A DNA stretch of 56,794 nt, from positions 1-56,794 of the forward strand of contig JAJDEV010000182.1 of assembly GCA_029259605.1 (NCBI GenBank), read 5' to 3'. Shown here in pieces: positions 45,220-53,728 of this stretch. This stretch comes from Planctomycetota bacterium. GTDB taxonomy: Bacteria > Planctomycetota > UBA1135 > GCA-002686595. The notes below the pieces were generated by a model. It worked only from the letters and a program-made list of their open reading frames with translations, had not been told where the DNA came from and made no database searches. How positions within the stretch are numbered: the first letter of the stretch is position 1; each line of letters begins with the position of its first letter. A program made the translations under genes and the position numbers.

Positions 45220-46539
45220 ATGCTTCTCGAGTCCCGCTTCCGTCCTCCCGCCGCGCTCGTTCTGGGGCTCGCCCTGACCCTCGCGGGTTGCGGCTCCGAA
45301 TCCGGTGCGTCCGCGACCCGGGCCGCGGAGGCCTACCCGCTCGATCCGCGCCTGGCCGAGGTGCGCGACGCGCTCGATGCGGGGATTCCCGACGCCGCGA
45401 TCACGCTGCTCGATCAGCTGGGGGACGAGGCCGGCGTCGAGGCGCTCCTCTTGCGCGCGCGCGCCGTGCTCTTCCAGGGGGACGCGGTCGGCTCGCTGAA
45501 GCGCATCGCCGACGCGAAGCGCGTCCATGCCCAGACGTCGGCGGACGGGGAAGCGGCGCAACCGGACGCGCGCATCCTCGCGACCGAGGTCGAGATCTAC
45601 GTCGCGCTCGATCGGATTGCCGCGGCGCAGGACCTGCTGCGCGAGGCGTACAAGGCCGTCGGCCGCACGCCCGAACTCGAACGCGCACGCGGCGTCCTGC
45701 TCATTCGCACACCGGGCGGCGGACGCGAGGGGCTCACGGCGCTCGAGACCGCGCGCGAACTCGCGCCCGGCCTCCCGTTCGTCGGCTTCCCGCTCGCCCA
45801 AGCGCACCACCTCGTCGGACGCGAGGCGCTCGGGGCGCAGGCCGCCGATCAGGCGCTGGTGCACGCGCTGCTCGCGCGCGAGTACGACCCGCTCGACCCG
45901 AGCTTCCGCGAGCTCGAGGCCGAAGCGCGCGCCGGGTTGGGCGACTTCCAGACGTCGCTCGAGCTCTATCGCGATCTCGTGACCGAGGGCCGTCCGCTCG
46001 GCGACACGCTGGCGATCATGCACAAGAACTGGGGCACCCAGCTCCTGCTCGAGCAGCGCAAGGACGAGGCGGTCGCGCAGTACTGCGCGGCGCGCGACCT
46101 CGGGCTCGAGCTCGGCGAGTTCGCGTCGGCGCTCCTCGTCGATCACGCGCGCGCGCGCATCGACCAGGGGCTCGAGCGTGTCGCGCTCGAGGACTGGTCC
46201 GGCGGTGCGGAGCGCTTCCGAGCGGCGATCGACCTCGCCCCGGACAGCGTCGAGGCCTGGAACCACCTCGGCGTCTGCCTCTTCCGCCAGGGCGAGTACT
46301 ACGAGGCCGGCGAGGTGTGGACCGAGGTCCTCGTGCTCGCCGCGCGCGACGGGATCCCCTTGCCCGAGCCCGTCCATCTGAACCTCGCGCGCGCCTGGCG
46401 CCTCGCCGACGAAACCGAGCGCGCCTATGCCACGCTCGCGGACTTCCTGGACGGTGCGCCCGCCGCCGACGCGCCCTGGGTCGCCGAGACGCGCGCCATG
46501 CTCGCCCGCCTCGAGGCCGAGAACGTGGGCGACGGCTAG
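45220..46539 (+). CDS. TPR lipoprotein
   Basis: A 439-residue lipoprotein of unknown function. The leader ends in LTLAGC, a canonical lipobox with C24. The rest is TPR-type helical repeats, for example AEVRDALDAGIPDAAITLLDQL, DALVHALLAREYDPLDPSF, and the clearest pair WSGGAERFRAAIDLAPDSVEAW and NHLGVCLFRQGEYYEAGEVW. It is predicted to be attached to the periplasmic side of a membrane as a scaffold. Its TAG stop lies inside the CTAG that bounds the first palindromic element downstream, so an insertion event seems to have landed exactly at the end of the gene. Confidence 0.87.
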   Translation: MLLESRFRPPAALVLGLALTLAGCGSESGASATRAAEAYPLDPRLAEVRDALDAGIPDAAITLLDQLGDEAGVEALLLRARAVLFQGDAVGSLKRIADAKRVHAQTSADGEAAQPDARILATEVEIYVALDRIAAAQDLLREAYKAVGRTPELERARGVLLIRTPGGGREGLTALETARELAPGLPFVGFPLAQAHHLVGREALGAQAADQALVHALLAREYDPLDPSFRELEAEARAGLGDFQTSLELYRDLVTEGRPLGDTLAIMHKNWGTQLLLEQRKDEAVAQYCAARDLGLELGEFASALLVDHARARIDQGLERVALEDWSGGAERFRAAIDLAPDSVEAWNHLGVCLFRQGEYYEAGEVWTEVLVLAARDGIPLPEPVHLNLARAWRLADETERAYATLADFLDGAPAADAPWVAETRAMLARLEAENVGDG

Positions 46540-46718
46540 CCGGGATCCTTCATGACGCTTCACCGAGGTCGACGCAGCTAGGCGCCAGATCAGCACTTCC
46601 CTCCCTCACCGGGTTCGACGACCCGTCCAGGTCGCCTGCACGCGCTTCGGTCGCGAAGCGCTGATATGGCGCGCAGCTGCGTCGATCTCGGTGAAGGCTC
46701 ATGAATGATCCGGCCTAG
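46536..46718. mobile_element. palindromic MITE-like element A
   Basis: Two 59-bp arms (46536-46594 and 46660-46718) are inverted repeats with 50 of 59 matching positions, around a 65-bp centre. The outer ends read CTAG followed by (C)CCGGATCATTCATGAG or a close variant, and CTAG flanks both sides like a 4-bp target duplication. There is no open frame. RNA or single-stranded DNA from it would fold into one long hairpin. The pattern fits a non-autonomous transposable element or a large REP-type sequence; no transposase of matching ends is present in the window. Confidence 0.75.
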
Positions 46719-46916
46719 CCCGGATCATTCATGAGCATGCACGCCAAAAGCTGCGAGAGACCGGCTACGCCGGTCTCTCGGCCCCTGCCGGCACATTGCG
46801 AACATCGGCGTCCACCACGACGTGAAAAGGTCGCCTCCGGGGCCAACGCCCGCAAAGCACCGGCAGGAACCGAGCTGCAGCTACTGCCGCACATCCTCGT
46901 GAATGATCCGGGCTAG
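46715..46916. mobile_element. palindromic MITE-like element B
   Basis: The arms share the end CTAGCCCGGATCATTCA (17 identical bases, 46715-46731 and inverted at 46916-46900); 33 of the first 40 positions match. Pairing resumes further in, with CTCGGCCCCTGCCGGCAC against GCACCGGCAGGAACCGAG. The left arm contains an extra perfect hairpin, 46754-46765 with 46769-46780 (12 bp, TAC loop). It shares its outer ends but not its centre with element A and abuts it at one common CTAG. No coding capacity. Confidence 0.75.
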
Positions 46917-47222
46917 CAGCCCGTCGGAGAACTCATGACCCGCTCGAGCCCGAGTGGATCGTGAGTCTCTTGAACTGACTGCATTGGTGTTGCGCCTCTC
47001 ACCTCAATTCTGGTCTCGCGCGGTCACCGACGCCGGTTTGAGCCGGACTCCCTCGGAGAACCCCCAACCCGGGGCTCCGCCAAGGAAGACGTAAACCGTG
47101 TTTCAGCCCCCGCGCGCCGCCCAAACCTCGAGTTGAGCAAGGGCCGAGACGTGGAATGCGCGTCCAACATCACCGTCGAGCAACACCTAGGCAGTCAGTT
47201 CATGAGTTTCTCGACGGGCTGC
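46916..47222. mobile_element. inverted-repeat element C (MITE-like)
   Basis: GCAGCCCGTCGGAGAACTC plus ATGA (46916-46938) is repeated in inverted form at 47200-47222 with two mismatches in 23. A second inner pair, TTGAACTGACTGC near 46970-46982 and its inverse near 47191-47203, is nested inside. The 307-bp element has no convincing open frame. Its ends differ from those of A and B, but it abuts B at the CTAG/GCAG junction. The terminal sequence type is reminiscent of insertion-sequence ends, but the family is not assigned here. Confidence 0.65.
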
Positions 47223-47359
47223 CTGCCCGGAAGCGGTGGCGATCCGTTGACCCTCGGGTCGCTCGCGAAGTACCCTCAGTCGTTCGCCTGGACCGAGCGA
47301 GTCGTGTGCGACCCCTTCCTTCAAAGGGGCACCGGACTCCGCGTCGCGGCGATGACCCC

Positions 47360-48166
47360 ATGGCCTCCCGCAAGAAGAACCTGCTCGAAGCGTTCCAGAG
47401 CGCGAACGCCGAGTCCAAGCCCGCCGCGCCGCAGCCGGTGGCGCCCGTGACTCCGGTGGCGCCGAGCCGTGCGCCCGCCGCTCCGCCGGCGAGCGCCGAG
47501 CCCGCCCCGCAGCGCGCCGCGCTGGCCGGTGGCGCCGGATCGCGCGACGCGGATCGGGACGCGACGGCCGCGCGCCGCGCCGCGCTCGCCGCGGAGTACG
47601 GGATCCGATCGACGCCGTCGCTCGGCACCGTGCTCGCCGTCGGGCTCGCCTTTGCGCTCGGGATCGCGATCGGACGCGGAACCGCGGGCAAGGTCGAAGC
47701 GGCCGAGGGCGATGCGGACACCGCAGCGCTCGACGACTTCGCTCCGAACACGCCGAGCGCCCGACCCGCGCAGTCGCCGCGGCGCGAGGACGGCGGCGCC
47801 GGTGGAGCGGGCATCGTGCCGTCCCAGAACAACACCGCGCCGGCGAGCACGACGAACGCGGGATCCGAAGCCGGTACGTCCGCGCTCTTCGACGTCGAGA
47901 ACGAATTCACCGTCGTCGTCGTGGCCTACGGCGAGACGCAGACCGACCTCGCGTGGTCGACCTACGACTTCCTGCGCGACGCGGGGGTTCCCGCGTTCCG
48001 TCCGTACCTGGTGCGCGACAAGCTCGTCATCTTCGCCGGCGCCGCGCCGACGCGGGGCGAGCTCGCGTCGATCGAACGAAGCGTTCGGGGCCTGACCTAC
48101 AACGGGAACACCGGCGTGTTCGGCGACGCGTACACGATTCCGATCTCGAACTTCGTGCGCCGCTGA
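47360..48166 (+). CDS. membrane-anchored protein with SPOR-like C-terminal domain
   Basis: A 268-residue protein with a Pro/Ala-rich cytoplasmic N-terminus (about 1-85), one membrane helix (about 87-106) and a periplasmic part. After a low-complexity linker (about 110-178), the C-terminal domain (about 185-268, FTVVVVAYGETQTDLAWSTYDFLRDAG to FGDAYTIPISNFVRR) has the length and strand-helix rhythm of a SPOR peptidoglycan-binding domain, but this is a weak resemblance. A cell-envelope role is likely. The ATG at 47360 lies 138 bp after element C. The small basic protein gene follows after 76 bp. Confidence 0.75.
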   Translation: MASRKKNLLEAFQSANAESKPAAPQPVAPVTPVAPSRAPAAPPASAEPAPQRAALAGGAGSRDADRDATAARRAALAAEYGIRSTPSLGTVLAVGLAFALGIAIGRGTAGKVEAAEGDADTAALDDFAPNTPSARPAQSPRREDGGAGGAGIVPSQNNTAPASTTNAGSEAGTSALFDVENEFTVVVVAYGETQTDLAWSTYDFLRDAGVPAFRPYLVRDKLVIFAGAAPTRGELASIERSVRGLTYNGNTGVFGDAYTIPISNFVRR

Positions 48167-48242
48167 TCCGCGCGCTCCTCCACGCCGGCCTCGAACGAGC
48201 CGGTGCTCTTCACGCAGACCACGAGTCTTTCTCAGCAATCCC

Positions 48243-48476
48243 ATGTCCATCCATTCCAGCTTGCGCGGCGCCGACACCCTGACGGGCGAGCGCAGCGTCC
48301 TCTCGCGCGTCGAGCGCATCGCCAAACTGACCAAGGCCGGCCGCTTCGACGCCGAGAAGGACTCCGTCCTCGGCCTCCCGAAGGTGCGCACCAAGTTCAA
48401 GGTCGCCGGCGCGAAGAAGAAGAAGGAAGACAAGGCCGAAGACGCCGCCGAGGCCGAGACGAAAGCGAAGGCGTAA
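48243..48476 (+). CDS. PVC-superphylum small basic protein
   Basis: A 77-residue basic protein. The first 50 residues (MSIHSSLRG, SVLSRVERIAKL, DSVLGLPKVRTKFKV) match the small basic protein family confined to Planctomycetes, Verrucomicrobia, Chlamydiae and relatives (TIGR04137 as recalled), whose function is unknown and which is often suspected to be ribosome-associated. The C-terminal tail here is a Lys run followed by an acidic Ala/Glu stretch (KKKKEDKAEDAAEAETKAKA), longer than the core needs. It is the best taxonomic marker in the window. It sits between the SPOR-like gene and queE in the same direction. Confidence 0.9.
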   Translation: MSIHSSLRGADTLTGERSVLSRVERIAKLTKAGRFDAEKDSVLGLPKVRTKFKVAGAKKKKEDKAEDAAEAETKAKA

Positions 48477-48509
48477 CCGACGGGCTCGCCGCGTCGTCGC
48501 TGAGGCGCG

Positions 48510-48538
48510 CCGCGGGCCTTTCCGTGCTTCGCCCGCGG
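48510..48538 (+). promoter_or_regulatory. hairpin just before queE
   Basis: CCGCGGGC (48510-48517) and GCCCGCGG (48531-48538) form a perfect 8-bp stem with a 13-nt loop, ending 10 bases before the queE ATG. There is no T-tract. It could modulate ribosome access or mark a processing site. It does not match the consensus of a preQ1 riboswitch. Confidence 0.4.
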
Positions 48539-48548
48539 TCGTTCGCCC

Positions 48549-49385
48549 ATGTCTCTCTCCCCGAGCCCCGCCACGGGCGCCGTATCGCGCGCCGTCTCCG
48601 CGCCCGTACTCGAAGTCTTCGCTTCGGTGCAAGGGGAGGGGATGCACGTCGGCGAACCGCAGGTGTTCCTGCGCCTCGCCGGTTGTCCGCTGCGCTGCCA
48701 GTGGTGCGACACGCCGGGCTCGTGGGCGCTGCCCGCGAACGACGCGGCGCGCGCGCGGATCGGCGGCGCGCGCGACGAGGACGGTTGGGCGACGCCGTTC
48801 CGCGTGGCGACTTGGATCGCCGAGGTCGAGCGCGGTGAGCCGCGGACGATCAGCGTGACCGGTGGCGAGCCGCTCCTCTGGCCCGCGTTCCTGCGCGAGC
48901 TGCCGACGTTCACCGGCGAGCGCCGCCTGCACCTCGAGACGGCGGGCGCCCATCCGGCGGAGCTCGAGGACGTGCACGCGGCGTTCGATCACCTCAGCGT
49001 CGACCTGAAGTTGCCGGCGGACATGAACGCGCCCGTCGCGCTCGACGCCGCGTCCGACGTGCCGACGAGCGAGGCCGAGTGGGCGCACGCGCGCCGCCGC
49101 GTCCTCGCGCTGCTCCACGAACGCGCGGCGACGTTTCCCGACAAGGACGCGTGCGTGAAGATCGTCGTCGCCGGCGGCCGCGCGCCGCGCGCGTTCGAAC
49201 CGCTCCTCGACGACGTGATGCGCATCGCTCCGGACGTCCCCGTCTACTTGCAACCCGCGACGCCGATCGGGCGCGTGGACGCGCCCGCGCCCGACGTCTT
49301 GTTGGAGCTCGCCGAGCTCGCGCTCGATCGCGAGCTCCTCGTCCGCGTCGTGCCGCAGGTTCACCGCGCACTGCGTCTGCCCTGA
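48549..49385 (+). CDS. queE: 7-carboxy-7-deazaguanine synthase
   Basis: A 278-residue radical-SAM enzyme that converts CPH4 to 7-carboxy-7-deazaguanine, a step toward queuosine in tRNA. The cluster triad is C46, C50 and C53 in GCPLRCQWCDT, preceded by VFASVQGEG, a QueE hallmark. The SAM-binding TGGEPLL motif follows, and the C-terminus VRVVPQVHRALRLP is typical. An insert between residues 60 and 85 (NDAARARIGGARDEDGW) is usual for this family. Other queuosine genes are not in the window. der follows after 8 bp. Confidence 0.93.
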   Translation: MSLSPSPATGAVSRAVSAPVLEVFASVQGEGMHVGEPQVFLRLAGCPLRCQWCDTPGSWALPANDAARARIGGARDEDGWATPFRVATWIAEVERGEPRTISVTGGEPLLWPAFLRELPTFTGERRLHLETAGAHPAELEDVHAAFDHLSVDLKLPADMNAPVALDAASDVPTSEAEWAHARRRVLALLHERAATFPDKDACVKIVVAGGRAPRAFEPLLDDVMRIAPDVPVYLQPATPIGRVDAPAPDVLLELAELALDRELLVRVVPQVHRALRLP

Positions 49386-49393
49386 GGCTGAAC

Positions 49394-50773
49394 ATGGGAT
49401 CGAACGAACAAGCAGGTCGCGCGGGATACGTGCCGCGCGTCGCCATCGTCGGGCGGCCCAACGTCGGGAAGTCGACGCTGCTCAACCGCATCTGCAACAG
49501 CCGCGTCGCGATCGTCGAGCCGTCCGCGGGCGTGACGCGCGACCGCGTCAGCGTGCGCGCCGTGCTCTCGACGAGCGACGGCGAGCGCCCGATCGAGGTG
49601 ATCGACACGGGTGGCGTCGGGATTGTCGACCGCGACGACCTCGGCCCGCACGTCGAGGAACAGGTGCGCTCCGCGTTGCTCGCGGCCGACCTCGTGCTGT
49701 TCGTCGTCGATGCGAAGGCGGGCGTCACACCGCTCGACCACGAAGTCGCGCGCCGGCTGCGTGGCTTCGCGAAGCCGGTGCTCCTCGTCTGCAACAAGGT
49801 CGAGAGCGAGAAGGCCGAGTGGGAGATCGACGCCTTCCGTGCGCTCGGCATGGTGCGCGAGCCCGTCTCGATCAGCGCCCAGAACGGCACCGGCGTGCGC
49901 GACCTCTACGAGCTCATCGACTCGCTCCTGCCTCCGTACGACGGCGGCTTGGTGCGCCTCGCTCCGTCGCTCAAGCTGGCGATCGTCGGCCGACGCAACG
50001 CGGGCAAGTCGACGCTGATCAACGCCCTCGCGCGCGAGGAGCGCACGATCGTGTCGGAGATCCCCGGCACGACGCGCGACGCGATCGACATCGTTGTCGA
50101 ACGCGACGGCGAGACGATCGTGCTGATCGACACGGCCGGCGTGCGCAAGAAGAAGAGCCACGAGGACGCGGTCGAGTTCTTCTCCGATGCGCGCAGCCAC
50201 AAGGCGATTCGCCGCGCGGACGTGGTGCTCCTGCTCTTCGACGCGACCCAGAGGATCTCGGCCATCGAGAAGCGCCTCGCGCGCTACGTCACCGATCACT
50301 ACCGCGTCGTGCTGCTCGGCGCGAACAAGTGGGACCTCGCGGACCCGAGCGTGGAGCCGGCGGACTTCGAGGGCTACCTGGCGCAGGAGCTGCCCGGCAT
50401 CTCGTACGCGCCGTGCTCGTTCCTGTCGGCCAAGTCGGGGCTGCACGTGGCCGAGACGCTCGCGCTCGCGAAGGACCTGCAGCGGCAGGCGACGACGCGC
50501 GTCGGTACGGCCGAGCTCAACCGCGTGTTCGAGCGCGCACTCCAGGCGCGCGCGCCCAACTCGAAGGGCCACCGCGTGCAGATCAAGTACGCGACCCAGG
50601 CCGAGCACTCGCCGCCCACGTTCGTGTTGTTCGTCAACGACAAACGCCTGATCGGTAAGGACTACCTGCGCTACCTCGAGAACCGCGTGCGCGAAGAGCT
50701 GCCGTTTCCCGAGGTGCCGATTCGGTTCGTCCTGCGCGACAAGCGCGAAGCCCGTCTCGAGGAGATGTCATGA
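49394..50773 (+). CDS. der: ribosome assembly GTPase Der (EngA)
   Basis: A 459-residue GTPase with two G domains and a C-terminal KH-like domain, needed for 50S subunit assembly. G domain 1: P-loop GRPNVGKS (20-27), DTGG, and G4 box N134-K-V-E137. G domain 2: P-loop GRRNAGKS (199-206), DTAG and a normal NKWD at 311-314. The KH-like domain covers about 365-459. The Glu in the first G4 box is unusual, since NKxD normally reads guanine. The ATG at 49394 is in frame just before the first P-loop. Its stop overlaps the next ATG by 4 bp. Confidence 0.95.
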   Translation: MGSNEQAGRAGYVPRVAIVGRPNVGKSTLLNRICNSRVAIVEPSAGVTRDRVSVRAVLSTSDGERPIEVIDTGGVGIVDRDDLGPHVEEQVRSALLAADLVLFVVDAKAGVTPLDHEVARRLRGFAKPVLLVCNKVESEKAEWEIDAFRALGMVREPVSISAQNGTGVRDLYELIDSLLPPYDGGLVRLAPSLKLAIVGRRNAGKSTLINALAREERTIVSEIPGTTRDAIDIVVERDGETIVLIDTAGVRKKKSHEDAVEFFSDARSHKAIRRADVVLLLFDATQRISAIEKRLARYVTDHYRVVLLGANKWDLADPSVEPADFEGYLAQELPGISYAPCSFLSAKSGLHVAETLALAKDLQRQATTRVGTAELNRVFERALQARAPNSKGHRVQIKYATQAEHSPPTFVLFVNDKRLIGKDYLRYLENRVREELPFPEVPIRFVLRDKREARLEEMS

Positions 50774-51273
50774 GAGCCAAGCTCGGGTCCCTGTTGTCGA
50801 TCGCCCTCGTGTCGCTCCTGGCGACCGCGTGCGGAAGCACCGCGCCGCGCGAGCCCGACGCCGTCTGGCGCGAGGCCGACCTCGAGTCGCCGTCCGACCG
50901 CGTTCTGTGGAAGATCGCGCTGCTCAGCGCGGAGCAGGCGGGCTTCCCGCTCGCCGGCGGCCTGGACCCGGCATCGGGCGTGATCGTGTCCGGCTGGCGC
51001 ACCGAGCTCGCGCCGTTCAGCCGCGAGGGCAACCGCAAGCGCGCGGAGATTCGGATGGAGCCGACCGGGCCGCGGCAGTGGCACGTGCGGACGCGCGTGC
51101 AGAAGCAGCTCAACATGTCGCTCTCTGCGCCGCTCGACGCGACGCGCGCCGAGTGGGAGTGGGCGCCCGAGGACGTGCTGACCGCGGAGATCCTCCTGCG
51201 CCGCATCGTCGCCGCGTTCGACCCGGTGCTCGAGGTCGGCGCGGACCCGAACGCGCCCGGCGCGAACCGCTGA
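50770..51273 (+). CDS. small lipoprotein coupled to der
   Basis: A 167-residue lipoprotein of unknown function with leader MRAKLGSLLSIALVSLL and lipobox LLATAC (C21). The mature part shows an alternating pattern around GVIVSGWRTELAPFS and KRAEIRMEPTGPRQWHVRTRVQKQLN that could be a small alpha/beta outer-membrane assembly-type fold. No family could be named. The overlap with the der stop (ATGA) shows it is the last gene of the operon. A weak terminator-like hairpin covers its stop codon. Confidence 0.82.
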   Translation: MRAKLGSLLSIALVSLLATACGSTAPREPDAVWREADLESPSDRVLWKIALLSAEQAGFPLAGGLDPASGVIVSGWRTELAPFSREGNRKRAEIRMEPTGPRQWHVRTRVQKQLNMSLSAPLDATRAEWEWAPEDVLTAEILLRRIVAAFDPVLEVGADPNAPGANR

Positions 51274-51289
51274 ACGCGGGCACTTTTTT
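51255..51289 (+). terminator. weak terminator-like hairpin after the der operon
   Basis: GCCC-GCG pairs with CGC-GGGC (one bulged G), with a 12-nt loop that contains the TGA stop of the lipoprotein gene, followed by AC and six T. It is short and imperfect, but the T-run and position suit an intrinsic terminator. Confidence 0.4.
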
Positions 51290-51458
51290 CCGAACCGAAG
51301 GCGCGGAGCGGAACTCGCGCGCCGCGGGCGTACGATGCGCGTCGCGGAGTCCGGGTTTCGGGCTTGGTTAGGATGCGCCCCGCGACCGAAAGGAATGGGG
51401 CCCCGCGTTCGCGCCCGTTCCTCCGCCGCTCCGCACCGGACCCCGCCTTCCCCCTTCG

Positions 51459-52454
51459 ATGAGCACTGCCGCCCGAACTCCCCGCTTGGAAGACCAAGAG
51501 GGAGGACCGCTCGCGACCGTCGCGCAGCGCGACGCGGAAGGGTGGGTCACGGCGCGCGCGCCGCGCGCGCGAGAGATCGCGCAGCGCATCGTGGGCTTCC
51601 CGTTCCTGCTGCGCGCGCACTGGGATCTGATCGCGACGAGCGTGAAGCGCGAACTCGAGGTGCGCTTCCAGGGCACGGTGCTCGGGTGGCTGTGGCCGCT
51701 CTTCCACCCGATGTTCATGTTCGCGGTCTACTACCTGATCTTCTCGCAGCTCCTGGACATGAAGATCCCGGACCTGCCGGAGGGGCAGGAGTCGGCGATG
51801 GCGGTGTTCATGTTCGTCGGCATCGTCGTGTGGGCGGCGATCGCGGAGACGCTCAACCGCGGAACGAACGCGATCGTCGAGAACGGCAACCTGATCAAGA
51901 AGCTCGCGTTCCCGTCCGAGATCCTCCCGCTGAACATCACGGTGGTCGGGCTCGTGACGATGCTCTTCGCGCTCGCCGTGTTCATCCTCGCGTGCTGGAT
52001 CACGCCGGTGTGGCGCGCCCCCGGCGTCGGGCTCCTGTGGATTCCGGTGCTCGTGCTCGTGCAGGGGGTGTTCACCTACGGGTTGGCGCTGATGCTTTCG
52101 ACGCTGCAGGTCTTCCTGCGCGACACGCTCCAGGTGGTCGCGATCGGAACGACGGTCTGGATGTTCCTCACGCCGATCTTCTGGGCGCCGCAGGTCATCA
52201 ACTCGGACAGCCTCGACTCGATGATGCCCCTGATCCAGACCAACCCCGTCTATCACTTGGTGCAGGCTTGGCGCGGCACGCTGATGGGGGATCTCTACGT
52301 CGTGCCGAACGAGTACATCGCCGGCGGCTTCCTCGTGTCGAGCGCGGACGTCGCGTGGCACATCGGCGTGTTCGCGCTCTGGGCGATCGCCGCGTACGTG
52401 ATCGGCTTCGCGTTCTTCGTCCTCTCCCAACGCCGGTTCGCGGACGAAGTCTGA
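51459..52454 (+). CDS. wzm: ABC-2 polysaccharide export permease (Wzm-like)
   Basis: A 331-residue inner-membrane permease with about six membrane segments and the ABC-2 layout. The pre-TM amphipathic region has LIATSVKRELEVRFQGTVLGWLWPLFHP, a hallmark of Wzm and teichoic-acid TagG-type exporters. Later segments contain AFPSEILPLNITVVGL and TNPVYHLVQAWRG. The first roughly 40 residues are a polar extension. It pairs with the adjoining Wzt-type ATPase, whose ATG overlaps this stop by one base. Together they export a lipid-linked polysaccharide to the periplasm. The 185-bp gap upstream must hold the operon promoter, which was not found with confidence. Confidence 0.93.
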   Translation: MSTAARTPRLEDQEGGPLATVAQRDAEGWVTARAPRAREIAQRIVGFPFLLRAHWDLIATSVKRELEVRFQGTVLGWLWPLFHPMFMFAVYYLIFSQLLDMKIPDLPEGQESAMAVFMFVGIVVWAAIAETLNRGTNAIVENGNLIKKLAFPSEILPLNITVVGLVTMLFALAVFILACWITPVWRAPGVGLLWIPVLVLVQGVFTYGLALMLSTLQVFLRDTLQVVAIGTTVWMFLTPIFWAPQVINSDSLDSMMPLIQTNPVYHLVQAWRGTLMGDLYVVPNEYIAGGFLVSSADVAWHIGVFALWAIAAYVIGFAFFVLSQRRFADEV

Positions 52455-53728
52455 TGCAGCACGAGTACGCACTCGAGGCCGAAGGGCTCGGCAAGGCCTA
52501 CCGCATGTACGGCAGCCCGATGAAGCGCATCCTCGAGGGGGTGACGTGGGGGCGCTACAAAGGCCACGGGGAGTTTTGGGCGTTGAAGGGCGTCGACTTC
52601 AAGCTGCGCCCCGGCGCCTCGTTCGGGTTGTGCGGCGCGAACGGCGCCGGCAAATCGACGCTGCTCAAGATCCTGTCGGGGACGACCGCGCCGACGGTGG
52701 GTCGCTATCGCGCGAACGGGCGCGTCGCGAGCCTGCTCGAACTCGGCGCGGGCTTCCACATGGACTTCACCGGTCGCGCCAACATCGTGATGAACGGCAC
52801 GATGATGGGGCTCACGCGGCGCGAGGTCGAAGCCAAGATGGACTCGATCATCGAGTTCGCGGAGCTCGGCGACTACATCGACGAGCCGGTGCGCACGTAC
52901 TCGTCGGGCATGGGGTTGCGCCTCGGCTTCGCGGTCGCCGTCGCCGTCGACCCCGAGGTGATGATCATCGACGAGGTCTTCGCGGTCGGCGACATGTACT
53001 TCCAGAAGAAGTGCGTCGACAAGATCTACGAGTTCAAGAAGCACAACAAGACGATCCTCTTCTGCAGCCACAGCCTCTACGACGTGCGCCAGCTCTGCGA
53101 CGAGGCCATCTGGCTCAACCAAGGCGAGTGCATGGCGATCGGCGAGTCGGTGATGGTCACCAACGAGTACTCGGCCTTCCAGCGGCACCACATCGGCGAA
53201 GAGGACGTGACGAACGACATCCCGATGTCGCCGCTCGCCGAGGGCGGTGCGCGCGAGCTCCCGCACGTCGTCGACGCGCGCATCTACCGCATGGGGACCG
53301 ACGAGGAGTGCTATCAGATCACCACCGGTGACTCGATCGAGATCCGCATCTGGTGGAAGAACCCGACACCCGCCGAGACGCCGATCCACGTCGGCATCGG
53401 CTTCATGCGCCAGGACATGACGACCTGCGGCGGTGCGGGCACGAACCTGTCGGGGCACGACCTCGTCGGTGAGCAGGGCTGCCTCGTCCTGAGGGTGCCG
53501 AACGTGCAGCTCCTCTCGGGACAGTTTCTGATCCCGGTGATCCTTTTGGACGGTGGGGGAGTGCACAAGTACCAGGAGTACCTGATGCCCGAGAACCTCG
53601 TCGTCCGCACGAACACGCGCGACGTCGGGCTGTTCCGCATCGAGTCGTCGTGGGACGACGTCGACCTTGCGCCGCCGGAGTCGCGCGAGGAAGTGCCGCA
53701 GGAAGCGGAAGCGGAGTCGGGAGCGTGA
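52454..53728 (+). CDS. wzt: polysaccharide export ATPase with carbohydrate-binding C-terminus (Wzt-like)
   Basis: A 424-residue ATP-binding subunit. Walker A is GANGAGKST (61-69). The signature region YSSGMGLRLGFAVAVAVDPE is the Wzt version, Walker B is VMIIDEVFAVGD, and the switch His is in FCSHSL. The C-terminal domain (about 270-405, ITTGDSIEIRIWWKNPTP to GLFRIESSWDDVDL) matches Wzt_C, which in O-antigen systems binds the modified end of the glycan and so decides substrate choice. The last 15 residues are acidic. It is coupled to wzm (TGATG) and to the glycosyltransferase gene (GTGA). Confidence 0.95.
   Translation: MQHEYALEAEGLGKAYRMYGSPMKRILEGVTWGRYKGHGEFWALKGVDFKLRPGASFGLCGANGAGKSTLLKILSGTTAPTVGRYRANGRVASLLELGAGFHMDFTGRANIVMNGTMMGLTRREVEAKMDSIIEFAELGDYIDEPVRTYSSGMGLRLGFAVAVAVDPEVMIIDEVFAVGDMYFQKKCVDKIYEFKKHNKTILFCSHSLYDVRQLCDEAIWLNQGECMAIGESVMVTNEYSAFQRHHIGEEDVTNDIPMSPLAEGGARELPHVVDARIYRMGTDEECYQITTGDSIEIRIWWKNPTPAETPIHVGIGFMRQDMTTCGGAGTNLSGHDLVGEQGCLVLRVPNVQLLSGQFLIPVILLDGGGVHKYQEYLMPENLVVRTNTRDVGLFRIESSWDDVDLAPPESREEVPQEAEAESGA

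Noticed and set aside
46536-47222. Complete insertion sequence or integron attC sites
   Set aside because: No transposase or integrase frame is present, and the palindromes lack the attC core sites.
48477-48548. preQ1 riboswitch before queE
   Set aside because: The short hairpin is GC-rich and lacks the A-rich tail and C-rich core of the known classes.
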